Source: Eopsaltria australis
Taxonomy: Eukaryota; Chordata; Aves; Passeriformes; Petroicidae
Length of the DNA: 64,000 nt
Assembly (NCBI GenBank): GCA_034509425.1
Contig: JAVTVJ010000458.1
Coordinates: forward strand, 248,001 to 312,000
Reading direction: 5' to 3'
In this document: piece by piece, positions 37,081-52,081 of the stretch
Numbering within the stretch: position 1 is the stretch's first letter
Layout: each line of letters opens with the position of its first letter
Position numbers and translations under genes: made by a program
Notes under the pieces: generated by a model
What the model saw: only the letters and a program-made list of their open reading frames with translations
The model's database searches: none
What the model was told of the DNA's origin: nothing

Positions 37081-40000
37081 AAACCAGGATCCTTTAAATC
37101 AGTTTTCTCTGGGCCTTGTTCAGTTGACTTCTGCTATTTCAGGATCCTCAAGAATATGTAGGTATTTCAGTGCAAATCAGAATCTTAATAGTCTTTATGA
37201 ATCCACTACCCACAGGTATAAATATCCAATGAATTCAAATTACTTATAGCTGTAAATAGTTTAAATATATCTATTTGTGTGCGTTTTTGGGGTGGAGCCC
37301 CAAGTACACTGTTTGCTGCTCATTTGTATGGCTCATAAACTTTTGTATTCATCTTTATTTTATAAATACGTTGCATTTATTTGAGTTTCCTCTAGTTGTA
37401 GTGAAAGCACTGAGAAGTTGACACAGCCTTGATTGTTTTACTCACAATGAGTGCATCAAACCTCTTCAGAAACTGATCTCAAAGGTTGAATATTAAAAGC
37501 AGACAGAAATAATTCTGTCAGGAACAATTAAACCAGGAAAATGTGATTGGAGGCAAAAAAGGCTTTTGATGCTTCCTGTATACAAGATCCACAATTATCT
37601 GCTCTCAGCTCCCAAGCATGATTTATTAGTTCCAGCAGTTTGGCTCTGAAACACAGAGCATGGCTGAGACAGCGTGTGCTCAGTTGTGTGAGGGCTCCAA
37701 CATCTGTCCTGACAATCCTCTTACAGGCTGCCTTTGAGGAATTAGGGAATGGCAACATGACTTCTGAAATGGATATGAGACAGCCAGGGTTAGGAGAGGG
37801 GGGTGGGAAGAGGAGATTCCATTATTTCATTGCCCCTTTTTAACACATTAACTCCTCGAACTGTTTGTTTTTATTATTCCAGATGGGAGCAAGATGCATT
37901 TAAATGAATAAAATGAAATGGAACAAATCAAATGCTTGGCTGCGGTTCAAGAGCTGCTAAGGCTGAGCTTTATTAAATTCTCATGAGGATATGATAAGTG
38001 TGGAATTTCGCACAATGAACTGCACTAATCTCACTCGTGAAGAACATAATTTTTCTTGAGATAGATGAGAGAATCTGAAATTTTGTCATGAAAAAAACAA
38101 AGCCCCTTTGGAGCTTTATTTTCCGAGGGCGTTCACTACTTGAGTGAAATGTGTACATGTCCCACAAACAGAATCTTCATGCACAATCCATTTTTACACT
38201 TCAAAACTTCCAAGGGTTTGTTCTTTCTCTGTGGCAAAGTGGAGAATACTTCAAAGTCAAAACTTTGTGTGTTAAAAACTCTTCCCTGTGTCATCTGAAG
38301 TTCCTTTAGGAATAAGCATATTTATGTTTTAAAAGGGGGCAAAAGCATTAAAATTTAAAATTCTATTAGATACATTTAATTTATATTTAAGTAGAAAAAA
38401 TTTAAAGCAGAGCAAACCAAATACTTTTTATGATTATTTGCAGGATATAATTCACATTGATGTCTTTCCTTTTTTGTGATTGTAGACCATTTTTATGCCT
38501 CTGCAGTAGAATGGCTGTTTGTAATTCAATGTTTTTCAGTCATTTCTTGTTACTTAATGCAATTAATGTTCTTTGTAATATGCTATTTTTACTTATTTCT
38601 TTTTATTGAAACTCAAAAACTACTGTTCAAAATTTCTGATGAAATAATATTATTTTTCCCCCTCAAAACCCCAAAAGTATAATCCCTGGCAATACTCACA
38701 TGATACATTTCATTACATTTTCCATTTAAATGTAGTATAAAACTGCATTGATAAACTATTCCCCTGTATCTAAAATGAAGGAAAAAGAAAATTCTAAAAC
38801 TGAGGGCTAAATGAGCTCCCAAATCTATTGAGGACCTTTTCTCTAACAAAAAAGCCAAAAATATTTTGAAATACTATGGGAATTTTTTATAGGAACTGAT
38901 GAACCATTACCTTCCAAAACTCCTGCATAATTAGAGTAGACATTGCATGGAAATAAAATGAAAACCAATAGAAGGCACGTGCTGTTTTGATGAAATCTCA
39001 TGTATTTGGTTGGGTAATATCAAACATGTCAATTTTCCTTCGTGGGGCTCAATAACTCGTTCAGTGTTGTCTCCTTTGAAAACGAGTGAGAGGCAGAACC
39101 TTTCTGCTTGATAAACTGCAGGAATTCATCAAAGCCACAAATGCAGAACTCACCTGAAATCCACCTGCACTTATTGCTGCAAACAACACCCCAATGGTCC
39201 ACGAAAAGGATCATGGCCAGACAAAGGCTGACATGTGTCATAACAGATAGAGAACCTTCTCTCCTTGTGAAACCAGCCCAGATAAAAGCTCAGATTTAAT
39301 CAGAACTGGTTTGCCTCTCGCTGTGTCAATCAAACCTTTTATATTGATAATCTGAGGAGAATAGGGTTGAGAACACAAAGTCTGCTTTTGTATTATTAAG
39401 ATGAAAAGATTCTGCTGGGGTTTGATAACACCAGAGATGCAGAGGCTGTTACAGAAACATAATGAATATCAAATATATCTGCAAAAAGGACTTTCTATCA
39501 AGATAAAATCCTGATGAAAAATGCCACTTATTCTCTATTTTCCATCAGACAGGTTTAAAGACTGCAAGTCAAGAATGTAGACCTGCATTTAATGGAGGTA
39601 TTTAGTTTAGAACACTCTGCGCTGAAATATGAACCTTGAATTTGGTTGCTTCTCATCTGATCTAAAAAAAATAAATTAAAAATTAGACTCATTTCTTTCA
39701 TATTCAAATACAGAATACTCTATTAATAAATTAGAATTTACCAGTGAATGTCACAACCTTATGGGTAAATTTGTATAACTTGTCATTCCAAATGAATTCT
39801 GTAGCATTTGAACTCATTTCAGTGGAACTAATTTTGTTTGTTGTTTGTTTTTTAATTATTTCCTGGAGAGAAAGTATCTGTCTAGTCACTTTTAATTTAT
39901 ACATCTCAGAAGTACTGGGGTCCATGAGAGACAAAATCAGATTTGGTACAATGAAGCAAAAGTTGGCAGATGCTAATTTTATATGATGGGTCAATGACTG

Positions 40001-40377
40001 GGTTTTTTGGTTTTTTGTTGGTTTTTTTTTTAAGGTAGGATGGGGCTGTTAGTCTGCTGTTAATTTTTAAATTGCTTTCTGTTTAGGGTGTTATTTAGGA
40101 AAGAGAATGAGGAGCTGGAACAGGATGTTCCACTTCTGATCAAAAAAAAAAGTTCTGTGATGGGAATTCTCAAGTGAATGCATCGTAATCCTCCACAGGG
40201 ATTGGGGAAGATTGGCTTACACTGCTTGTGTTCCATGACTCGTGGTGCTTGTAAGCTTTGTATGGATTTTCCTTTTTGTAATTGTTTTTCCTTTAGCCAT
40301 ACTGTGGCCTGAGATTGGAAGAGAAAGATAAAAGGTCAGAAAGACTTAATAGCAATTTTGTTTTTGCAAGGGAGAGG

Positions 40378-40418
40378 CTGGTTGATCCAGCTTAAATCTT
40401 TACAGCTGGATCAACCAG
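40378..40418. repeat. Perfect 14-bp inverted repeat with 13-bp loop
   Basis: CTGGTTGATCCAGC at 40378-40391 and GCTGGATCAACCAG at 40405-40418 are exact reverse complements separated by 13 AT-rich bases. RNA from either strand would fold into a stable 14-bp stem. The arms do not extend further, so it is shorter than a usual microRNA precursor. Confidence 0.9.
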
Positions 40419-43400
40419 TAACTGTTGAATTACAGAGAAAAATGACAACTGCAAAACCTTATGGGTCAGCACAGCACCAGCTGTAACCAGGAGAGTGAGA
40501 AGGAAATCCAAAGGACACATGGTCATAATATTTTGAGAGGATATCCAACATCAGATAGGTGGGAATGGAAACCCCCCTTCTTCACTGTGTAAATGGCAAA
40601 GAAAAGAAAAGAAAACTGAATTTTGTCACCTTGCTGTGGGGTTGAAGATGATTGGAGGTTTCTTAATGTGAGAGAGATCTGCATTGGTTCCCCCATGGGG
40701 TTTATGGAGCCATATCCAGGTGTGATCCCATCAAAGCAATGGCCAGACCAACATTTTGTATTTTAGTAGAAGTGCTGAGGTGATCTTTTACTTGTAACTA
40801 TCTTTGGGTTACTTTTGCACATTTAGAGCAGAATGGCTGGCAGAGGGGATCAGGCCAGGTGTGTCAGAGCTGGATGTCTCCTGTCAGAGCTCTGAAGCTC
40901 GGAGAGAGAACAAGCAGAGCACCTCCAGCCCTGCCATTCACTTGGGATTACGTAATGCTGGATGTGGAAGACAGACATTCATAGTGATTTCTGCCAAGTG
41001 ATAATAGTTTCCACTCTGAATGACTAAGGGTAACAGAAATATTTTTTTTTAATGAAAGACTTGGGTTGGAATTCATTTTTTCTGTAGGAGGTGAAGGCAG
41101 GGAGCCACACGGGGAGAATCACTGCTGTAGCTGTCTCAAGCTCACACAAGCTGCAGTGAGTCACTCCAACTCTCTTTCCTCTAGGTACTGTAGGAGGTAA
41201 CTATGTGAACACTTGGCTTTTAGATAGCTGAGGCTGAGTAAGATGATTTCTGAAATTGAATACAGAAATAATTTTTAAAACTAGGGCTTACAAAGCTGAG
41301 AACATTTTGAAGCTGTGACCTTCAGTCCTATAGGCAGACTGCTCTGGGTTAGGAGGAGTTGAGGCAATTAAAAGATAGATAACCACGGAGAGGAGTTTTC
41401 AAAGTAAGTAGAAGTATTGCACTCAGATATTTTCACCTCCATTGGCTCTAAAGTTAGGGTGCTTATTCCATTTGTGTTGTTCAAAGTTGTTTGAAATATT
41501 ACTAAACTTTACTGTGTAGAGGGAGATTAAATCTTCTGATACGTTTTCCCTTATTTCTCCAGAATAAACAATTGATATGCTTTGTTATAATGATCATATT
41601 TCTCACCATTAATTTCTCCTCATTACATCTTTTTGTGTATGTATTTTCACCAGTTTGATTCACCTGCTTTACTCTTTCCCATAAGCTGGCAAAGACCCAA
41701 ATGCATTCATTCTGCTTGGTGTTTTGGCATACCAGTTACAATCAGTATAAACACAGCAAGGAAAGGAGCAAGGGTTTTGGAGAGATTTATTGAGGAGGCA
41801 CATGCCTCAGACAAACTGCAGTGGATCCTGGTTCATTCCAGCAGATAAAACCATGATTCAGGAGAAAGTGAGAAATGTTGTCTCCAGGCTGTGGATGGTG
41901 TAAGCACTTCATTTTTTTGGCAAAGTTCACCAGTGTCAGCACACATGGCTGTGTTTCCTGTGATAGCACCCAGCCTTTTGAGGAAACGCCACCCCCTGTG
42001 TGCTGTGCTGGCCCTCGTGGCAGTGACTGGGGGTCTGTCAGGGAGATCTGGGGCAGTCCCTGTGGCAGCACATCCTCACAGGATAAAGTTCATGAGAGGA
42101 GGCAGAGTCAGGGTCACCCTGAGCTGTGTCCTTGCTCTCTGATCCATCACTTGGAGCAAAACATTTTGGGAGAAGCAGTCCCCAGGGAGCTCTGAGAAAA
42201 CACTTGGTATTTTGCCATATAAATACTACTACAAAGCCTAAATTGAGTTAATGGTTTAAAAGATTTCCTGATCCTCTTTGATTAGGCCACCAGGGCTGCT
42301 TTTGGAAAAAAACTAGACTGAGAATGCTAATTTGTCAGTAATAATTCTGAGATTATTCTGAGATAAGTTATAAATGAAAAATACTACATTTCATTGCCTA
42401 TTTCCTCTTCCGTGAAACTTCTGGAAGACTGAGCAGCATGGCTGCATCTTTATGTACAAGTGTAGGAGCAGAAGTTGGAAGTAGGGTGATGGGAAGATGG
42501 GAAGTGGGCACTTTGAGGGGGAGGATTTTATCCAAATTAAATCTAGAAACTCCTGAAATGTCACTGAAACATCTGAAGCTGAACAAACTTGTGTCTTTGC
42601 ATAACTTTTGCTGAAGTCCAGGAACTTTATCATGTATTGGGCAGTTTTTAATGTATTCTTCCTTTGGAAGGAGAACTGTGAGGGGTGAAGAGAGCCTTGT
42701 GATTTGGGAAAACTGAAATTAAACTCCACTGTAATACAATTCTGCCTTTTTTCCCCAGTAGTTTATTGGTCATTACTGTTGCTGGAGACACATCTCAAAT
42801 CTCATCAACTGCTATCCCATGTGATATTAATTAACACATTTATTGTGATGTCCAGAAGGATGTCTAACTAGATACTTGAACTATATTTTCAGAATAAACA
42901 CAGCTCCTGTCGTGTCAGGGTTTGTGTTTTAGGGTGGTGATGCAAAGCTGCTCTTACTCCATGATAATTACTTCAATTTGGAGAGGTTTCAAACCTGAAC
43001 CTTCCTGACTTGTCCTGATACTCACATGCAAGACTGAAGGAATAGAGAAAACCCAACCTCAACACAAACTGTATTTTAATCTAGTTTCTACTAAGATAAT
43101 TTAACAAAAAAATTACTTTTGATGGCTGCACGTTGGCAAACCGTAAAAAAAGAGTTTCTATTGCTGCTGTTTCTTATTTGGCTGATTTCTCCAAGGCTGC
43201 ATCTTGAAGCTATTTTAACGGAAAACCAAAGTTACAGTTATTATCTGATGCTTCATCCCATTTGCTTTCTTCTAGTTTGGAGAAATAGCATGCTGTGAGT
43301 GTAGGAAAAAAGAGCAAGATAAAGGTATAATGAAGAAGTGGAATGATTTCCTATAAAGACCTCTCTGCAATACTGTACATCGTATTGCATTTTATTTATT

Positions 43401-44053
43401 CACAGCTTTGCACTCGAAGAAAACTACAAGGAGATGAAACCTCAAGAGGAAAAGCCCTATGAAATGAGAACAAACAATATCAGAGCATAAGGTGTCTTGC
43501 TAACCTTTAAAAATGCAATTTAGTCCCACACAATTTTCCTCAATCAGAAGCAAATCTGCAGCTCTTTAGCAGCAAACCAATCAGCTGGGCTCTCACTCAC
43601 TTTGATGTGTGAGTTGGAATTTAATACAGAAAAGAAAAGACCTTTTGGGAAATCATATTAATGGAGGTTCATTTTCATTATGTCCAGTTTTCTTTCATTA
43701 TTGGATGCTTGTGGGGATAGGTCTTTTCCCCGGAGTGCCCTTCTCTGGGTTATTTTGTTGTGCGTGTGCTTCTTCACAAGCCTTGAAACCACTGTGATAT
43801 TCTGCTACTGCTTTCTCCTATCTTACCTTGCTGTCTTAATTTTAGCTGTGAAATTCCAGAGGTTAAAATTTTAGGATAATTTGTCCCTCACTGTGCTTTG
43901 ACACATTTTATTTTTCTGCTCAGTGGCAAAAGGTTGCTGTTGCTTTCTGGGGTAGGATTCATTTGGAGCTTTATATGCAACCAAGGATCTTTGCATGATC
44001 TCAAGTGCTGAACAACAACCAAAAAGTGAAGTATTTTAGTAAATTGCTGGAGT

Positions 44054-44084
44054 TAATGACCCTTAAAATGATCGAGGGTCATTA
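44054..44084. repeat. Perfect 10-bp inverted repeat with 11-bp spacer
   Basis: TAATGACCCT at 44054-44063 and AGGGTCATTA at 44075-44084 are exact reverse complements. Each arm contains a GGGTCA-like nuclear receptor half-site, arranged as an everted pair. Function is inferred from the motif only. Confidence 0.8.
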
Positions 44085-47000
44085 TCTGCTTTTAGCTCAC
44101 TCTATTACCTACTCCTACTGACTCCAAGCACTGGAACTTGATTATCATAGTGAATGAGTGCTTGTGTTTTACAGTAGAATCATAGGCAACTGCACTTGCT
44201 CAGGAGTTGAAGCTGCTGAGTGCCACTGGGAGGGTATGAGGTCATTCCTGTTTTTTCCAGAATTCCTCTGCACATGCCTGAGATGGGCTTTTCAAACTGC
44301 ACAGGCAAACTCTGCTCTCAGTGCTGAAGCTAACCACTGACTTCTGGGGAAGCACAGTGAGGTCAATGCACAGAGCTCTCAAAAATTCCATTTATCTGGA
44401 TTTCATTCCAGGTTATCATTAAGAAGGCAGCCAGTATGAAGCAGGGAGTTTAACTGTGAATGCATGTGTCACTGAAACGGCTGCAGTTACAGATAACTCC
44501 ATTACTGTCACTCTTTTATCTAATGCCATATTGATTTATTTGCAAATTACTTAATTTTTCAGTGTTCTGTGCAGGTTAGAGATCCATCTTTTCAGCCACA
44601 TGCCAAACTGGTGTGGGCTACATTGAGAATTATACCTTTTATGACATTATATCAAATCAGGTAATTCCGTGTGTCTGTATAATGAAGTGTTGCATTAAGC
44701 TAAACTGAGCATTATGTCAAATTAAACTGTAGTTTAATTCTCAGATTTGAAGCAGAAGTTACTTTGGCTTTGAGTAATCAGGGAGATGTGTGTGTTCACA
44801 TATTTATTTCTCTAGTTGTCTATAGATGTCTACAGAAGAAAAAATGTTTAAATATTTAGGACTGACGAAGGCCTGTGTTTAGAGCCATTAAACTCCAGGC
44901 TGCTCTTTGCTGATCCAGTGCTACTCACATCTGTTCACCGGGGGTTCTTTCACCAGGTTAAGCCAGGACTGGATGAATCTAAGTTTAAACAAGACAACCT
45001 TGTTGACAGGACGGTGGTTTGATCAAAGTGAGGTGCAATGGATCAGTTGCCTTGCTAATTGGAGAGGGAAGGAATTGTCAGCTCAGGAATGATGATCTGA
45101 ACACTCTTCAGGAGAGGGAGATTGCTGTGAAGCAGTGGAAGGGAAGGAAACTCTTCCATTTCAGCAGTAGAAGTTAGAATGTGTAGATCTTCGAACGATA
45201 AAGACACATGATGAATGTGCTGCTGAAGTCTGCTGGTCACCCAGAAAGGGCAGATGGGAACTAAGGAATATTTTGTGGGAAATCTTCAGTTTAAGTGAAA
45301 TGAAATGTTGCTCAAGCAAACAGAAGGAGCAAGGACTCAGCCAAGACAGAGCTGGCTATACATACTGGAAAAATGGGAAATCAAGATTTAGATTCAGTGA
45401 ATAAGGAGAGAGCTGTGATATGATAATTCTTGATCTGTATTTGAAGAGAGCTCCTGTGTTGCTTACCTGAAGAAGTTGCTTCACACAAACTTACTGACCA
45501 GCTGATCTGTTTATGTGCAATTTTGCAGATAAACACGGAACAACTTTCACTTGTAGCACAATTTGTTGAGTCTCTTTTCAAAATTCACTAGAAAAAAAAA
45601 GAATTTTTTTTATCGAGAAAGTAACCAGCCTGTTCACAGTAGAACCTAATCATGGTTTGTTTGAAATTCATACATTCAGATAAACACAGTCATAGATTTT
45701 CATATTTCAGAGGACATAGGAACTCACCATTTGGAAATCATCTATTATTTTGATTACATCTAGAACAAAAGATGGAGCTTAGGAGTCTTCAGTCTCTGTT
45801 AGCTACATTCCCATAACAAGGACACGGCACAAGCTTTTTGAAAAAAATTCAGGGTAATTACTATTGTGAATTATTGACCACTTGTTCCACATATTAGGGA
45901 CTATTAACCTTGTTATCCATTATTTAAAGGAACTATATCACTTCACAAAACCGAGTATTCTTAGGTGGCCAGCAGAAAGATTTTATTAAGTTGGAACAAT
46001 TTTCTTTAATTATCCTTCAACAGTTCACAGTCTAAGAACAATTGCCCTTTCAGCAAAATGAATATAATGAACCACTCCAGAGAACTCAGAGTTTGTGCTG
46101 TATAGGAATCTCTGTGTGTTGGTATTAAGCAGGAGGAGAATTTTCACAGCAGATGGGACACAGAAATTAGAGGGGAACCAAGAACAGAACCCAGAAAGGA
46201 TCTGAGACTGGGTTAGGGATGTCCTGGTTCACCCCAAAGAGAAGTTTCTCAGCTGTGCAGTGCAAATGATGCTCCTTTAGAAGGACTTCACTGGGAATCT
46301 CTGTTTTGGTTTGACTTCAAAGAAGAAATGGGAACTGGGGAATGGACAAAATATCCTTGTGTAGGATGATTTCTGGTACAGACATTCAAAACAGAATTTA
46401 TCTCCCTGGGAAGAAAAGTTTATAAGTTCTTTGTTATATAATGGCATTTTTCACCAGGCTGAGGCAGCTGGAGCCTCTTTGGTGAACAGAGTGAGGAAAA
46501 AAACTCCATATGAGTAGGAAAGTAAGGATGATTTTTAATTTTAAGTTTTGAAGAATCTATGATAAATTCCATTAAAAAAAAAAAACCTGAGATCTCATAA
46601 CTCATACTGAAATCCAACCGAATATTTAAATTAAAATTCCCCCACAAATTTTTAGGCTTGGTATTTCTTGAATTAGCATTTAGAATGAAATAGCAACAAA
46701 AAAAGGAGCAGAATCTGAATCTGTTTGCCTTCCTGTTCTCTAAAGATTTCCTACTCTTACAGATAATGGAAATGCCTGTGAAGCAGTAACATGGGCACTC
46801 AGCTCTGAAAGATGCCAGATAAAAGTCTAATTCTTCATTCAGAGAAGTCCATCACTTTCATTCTCAGTCTTACTTGCACTTATTGTCAGATAGTGTCTGT
46901 CATATTTTCATAATTAAGATAAATCTAGAGGGCTCACTCTCCCTGAGTGATGCTCTCTAAGTTCGGGTTCTCTCTACCTGCTTATAAAATAAAGATGATG

Positions 47001-50000
47001 AATAGATTCCATCCATGTATTTATAAGATGTACACCATGGCAACTGGATAGATTTATCTTTGTCTTTGTTTTTATTTCATGAAGTTCTTCCTCTCCTGTT
47101 CTGGTAGCATCAGTGCAATTCAGTTTGAGGTTTTAGAATCTGGGAAAACTGTAGCTACAGGCAGAATGAAAAACTTTAATTAAAAATAAGGGTAAAAAAG
47201 CCCTTCCTTGTGTATTTATGTACAAATAGTCACACAGAATCAGAAATAACAGAGGGATTGTTTAAAGTGGCATCTCAGTGGTGTCACACTAATTTCTGAG
47301 AGCACACTCAGGAAGCTGCTTGTCACCCTCCAGCCATGACCTCCAGAAACACAGGATATCCCAGAAAACATTACATTTTGGCAACAAACAAACTCTGCTT
47401 CCATTACCTCTCCTAATCCCAGCCTTTCACCCAGCTTGGTGCCTTTTTTGTAAACACATTTTCCTGTAGCACTTGTTGAGACATCCTTAATTCAGCACAC
47501 AAGTGTAACGTGCACAACATCCAGTGGTTGAGAAAGAAAGGGAGAAAGAAATTTTTGCAACCATAAATCAATATTTTCAAAGATATTGACACTGTATATT
47601 CAGCTGTAAATTTGATTTCCTGTTGCCACTGCTTAGACAATGAACAGAGCTCAATTCACAACATTAACAATATTCAAAATGCTTTTCTGGTGCTGTTTGT
47701 TCCAAAGCAAGAGTCAGAATCCTCCCTGCAAGCTTTCTTCATGGCCAGAAATGCAAACTATAAAGTGTGGTTTCATATTTTAGTGGTGGCAAACACACCT
47801 TGCAGTTGATTCAAGTTAGATGCATAAAAAAATTGGAATGACACGGCCACCCACAGGAGTGATAGAGAAGCTGAATTAGGGAGAAGCTTTTGTTTGTAGA
47901 AATAAAGCACATTTTCAGTCAGACATGCAGTGGATTATGTTGCTCATACAGAATACGTTTTCTTACCTGTGAGCATTGACATAACAGGACAGAGTTACAG
48001 GCTGCAGTGTGGCACAATTATAGGTATTTCTACCACTTATTAGAACAGTGGAACTACACTCGAAATTTAATTTACCTGCAGAATTTCTCCCTCAGCACAA
48101 CTACACTGCCTCAATCTCTCAGACTATTTAATGCTTTGTTCTTGTCAGAAGAATTTCCTTAAGAACATAATGCCTCAGCACAGTCTACATTTAAAACTTC
48201 CTTTAAATGCGAAGATAAAATAAAATGAGGTTTTCTTGTGTTTTCCCAATAATGGATTGCAGAAATCACCTTGGCTTACCCTGCATTCCTTCCTCAGGCT
48301 AAGTTCCCATGGAAGTGTGACTTTGATGGAAGTCATGAATAAAGAGTGCTAACAGGACCCATTGTGATTAGACAGGTGTTTTGAAAAAGCTTTAGGAATG
48401 ATAAACTGCACAGCTGCACTGTTGCTGTTTTATTTTATGTTTAAGAAAGACCGATGACATTTGGGATCTTCTGAAAGAGCAAAATGGATAATAAGAAGTA
48501 TGTTCTTTCAGTTTCCATGAAGGCACTTTCTTGTCAACTTCTGTCATACTCCAAAAATTGCAAAATATTTTGTTAGAAACTAAATGAAAACTTCTGCAAG
48601 GAGCAGCTTTTTTTGTCAGTGTAATGCAAGATGAAATCTTGTGAGAACTCTCAGGATGTACAGCAGTTTAAAGATTGAAAAACCAGCAACATTACAAACA
48701 AGTGAAAGGTCAGAAGGGGCCTCCTGACCACATGGACATTGAATAATTCAGTGTTCTGCTGCATGTGTCACCTGCAGAGCTCACAAAGTGCACAATCATG
48801 GCTTGCTGAACCATGGTGATAGCCCAGATTATGAAAGGCCAATATTAATAATAATTAACAAGCACCACTCAGAGCTTTCGGCTCTTGTGAAGGGTTCAGC
48901 TGGTGGAAGGAAGAATGAACTCCGTGGTTGGTGCCACTCAGCAGCCCAGCCTGAGCTGAGCATCCTGCACTGGGGTCAGGCTGCAAACCCAAATCAGGCA
49001 ATATTTTATTGTCCTTTGTATGATAATTGGTTTTCTCCGTGGAGCAGGAGGTGGAGAACAATAATCAGCAGTTGGGAGTGAGACTGGGCACAGGCAGACA
49101 CAGGGTGGGTGTCAGCAGTGACAGTGAGACTCTCTGGGAATCGTGTCCAGGGTGTCACTGCTGGCTGCAGCACAAAGCAGCCCCACAGGGAGCCTGATAG
49201 GAAATAAAAAGCCTGCAATTAGGAAATACAAAAGAGAAAATTACTTTGAAACTCAGCAGGGGTGCACAGCAATCCAGTGCTCAGCAGCAGATGAAAACCA
49301 CCTCGATCAGAGTGGAGTGGTCCAAATTCCTCAGCACTGGGGATAATGAGAGCATCTCCAGGCAATCTGTCAGTGCAAACCCCTCCACTCAAAGTGTCAC
49401 AGCTGCCAAGGACAGTTTGACTCATGTGATGACAGTGCTGAACCCGTGTCACTTAGAGGCAATCAACAAATTAAGTTTGAAATCTCCAAAAGATTATCTC
49501 AATTTAAAGGCGACGTTGGGATCAATAGGCTTTTGGATCTTCTAGGAAAAGAGGGATGTAGGTTGATTCAAGTTTACAAGCTTTAGACAATGGTCTGTTG
49601 AAGCAATTATAGTCACACACCAGGCTGGGTGGAAATCAATACCTGCAAATGTAAGATATTTGCATATTTTTCTTTTTTCTTTTTTGGCACAAGCCTATTT
49701 GAAATAAACTAATCATTTTCCCTTTCCAGGCTTTGAGTTACTGCTGTTTAAAATCCACTTTATATTCTACATTCAGGATCCTTAGAATCAGGTAATAATA
49801 TTACAAATAGTCTGGGAAAAAAAAAATGAATAGCAGACCTTGTTTAAAATGACTGTCATGCACACCATTAGAAAGAACCTGAATGTTCTGTAAAATGAAC
49901 TTGATTTACTGTCACTTGTCTTTCCTTTGCTTTCAGGTAGATTTGAAGTGCATCAGTGCTGCCATGCCAGCTTTTTGTAGATTTACTTAGCCACCCTTTC

Positions 50001-52049
50001 AACAATCTTGATGGACTATTTTGATTCTTTTCGTCCTTTTTCTGAGTAATTTTAAAGAACCACTAATTAAAGCTTTTCTATTGAATAATACATGTGCTTC
50101 ACCCTCCGAAGTTCAGCTTAAGGGACTCACATTGACAAAAATACATTCTATTCCTTTCACTTAATTTCATTAGTGGGACTTCTTCGACTTTTTGGGAGCA
50201 TAGAGATTTTTCTGCAGAGCATGTTAGAGCACAGAACGATTAGCAGAGCATTAGGAGTAAGCAGAGCCCAGGAATAATGTCAGTTAGCCCTATGGCAGTA
50301 CGTGAGTTCCAGGGCAATTTGGAGATGTTCTGTTCAATGGTGTATAAAATAGGGATGCGCTGCATTGTACTTGAGGCATTTTCTCTGGAACTCCAGCCAA
50401 GTCTGATACACTAAATAATCCAGACTTATATTTCCCCAATTTGCCAAGCAGTGTGTTTTATGCACTGTGTTGATAACAGGATCCCACTCAAAATCGATAT
50501 TTTCTTTCGGTATGCAAACCGGGGAAAGGCGGTGTTTATGCTGCTGAAAATCAAAAGTTCTACTGAAATCAAGAGGGATTTATCGGTGTAAAAATAGGTT
50601 AAGGAAGGGAAGAATCATGCCATGAGAGATGAGTGGAACAGCATTGGTATTCTGCTGTGAGGAGAAGCTTCCTGCAATAATGAGTGCATAGCAGAGGCCA
50701 AACAGAAAGCAATACATTTGGGTTCAACATCACATTCACCTTCTGTGGGCTGAGAGCACATGGGAGCAGAAGGAAATACGAGCAGTGATTTCAAATATTT
50801 CTTGTTATCCTCTTATTTCTTTACAGCTTTCTCTCCCTTTCTGTCAGTTATCAGTGATCATCATTTTAAACCACTTGTAGTTCTGGGAACAGTTCGTACT
50901 CCTTTGTTGCAGCATTTATGATTGTCAGTAAAACTTTTCAGGCTATCATTTTATTTAATATAAGCCAGTCTCATTCTCTTTCAGGCTACTAGATGCATTT
51001 TTCTTTTTCATCAGCCAGTCAAGTTGCATGGCTCTGCTGTATTTGTGAAGTTTTGAATTAATGTTCTGAATTAAAATGCACTTATTCTCATTTTAGGACA
51101 GCTCTTGCTCAGCCTTGGTGGCGCATGTCTATTCATATGCAGGCAATTTGCTAACACTGTTAGAAATTGATAAATATGTGCTATTATTAATACAATTAAT
51201 TTTTTTAAGCGCCAGGTCTAATAAAGGGAGCAAATGCAAAAATCATCTGGGCTACCAGTTTCAATGTTTGCTCTATAAAAATCCACATTACATGAGCTAA
51301 CAACGGTGCAGGTTCTGCTCAAACAGCAAGGAACTGTCCTGATAAATATTTTTGCAGTCTAAAATGTTAATAAAAAGCAGTTGATAAACTAAAATGCAAA
51401 ACTGGCTGAAATTCTGCCACTGCTGAGCTACTTCCCTTCACTGAGTATCTGCAGTTAGAGCTGCTGTTTTACAGATTTGAAAATAGAACTTCAAAACCTC
51501 TGCAGTAGTGCCAAGACTTCCCTCATTGGGTCACCCACTCCTCCTCCTCCTGGTTCTCTGATCATTTCTGTGTTTTGTTATCCAACAAAATTTCATCTCC
51601 TCTTCTATCCTCTGCTGCTCCTTCAGTCCATTCCCATCACTGTCCTATCCTTTATTCCTTTTCTGTCTCCCCTTAGATAAAATATCTGAATATGATGGGT
51701 TTAAAGGCCAGCACGATACTGGTGGTTCACAATTCCACATCCTGCCTCTCCATCACATCTCTCCTGTAGACAGAGAACTGAAATGCCACGCTCAGAATTT
51801 TCCTGCTGATGTTTTTTCTCAAGCTTTGACTGCTTTAGGCTCTTGCTGTGTTGCATCCAACTTCTCAACCTTTGGAGATGGAAAACCACAAAGAGTGGAG
51901 CACAAATCCAAACAAACACAAGCTGATACTTTGCCTCTAAAATAAGCAAAGTCTTGCTTATTTTGTGTTATAAATACAGGCTGCTGGAGAGGTGGGGTTT
52001 TCATATCAATATACAATAAGCCAGCAGCAGAACTTGTGGTTTTTTGGGG

Positions 52050-52081
52050 TTTTTGTTTGTTTGTTTGTTTGTTTGTTTTTT
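52050..52081. repeat. (GTTT)n microsatellite
   Basis: About six GTTT units followed by a T run. It is preceded by a T/G-rich stretch from about 52036. Confidence 0.9.

Larger units (their letters stand above)
37081..52049. other. Intron, no gene seen
   Basis: About 15 kb of intronic sequence. Frames up to 112 codons occur on both strands with no recognisable domain. Inverted repeats at 40378-40418 and 44054-44084 are listed separately. Locally GC-richer stretches occur near 41940-42130 and 48880-49170. There are G/T- and A-rich runs near 40000-40035 and 40141-40151. No transposon body or RNA gene was recognised. Confidence 0.6.

Noticed and set aside
40378..40391. CTGGTTGATCC resembles the 5' end of 18S rRNA
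   Set aside because: Only 11 bases match and the following bases do not continue as 18S rRNA; the string is explained by the inverted repeat.
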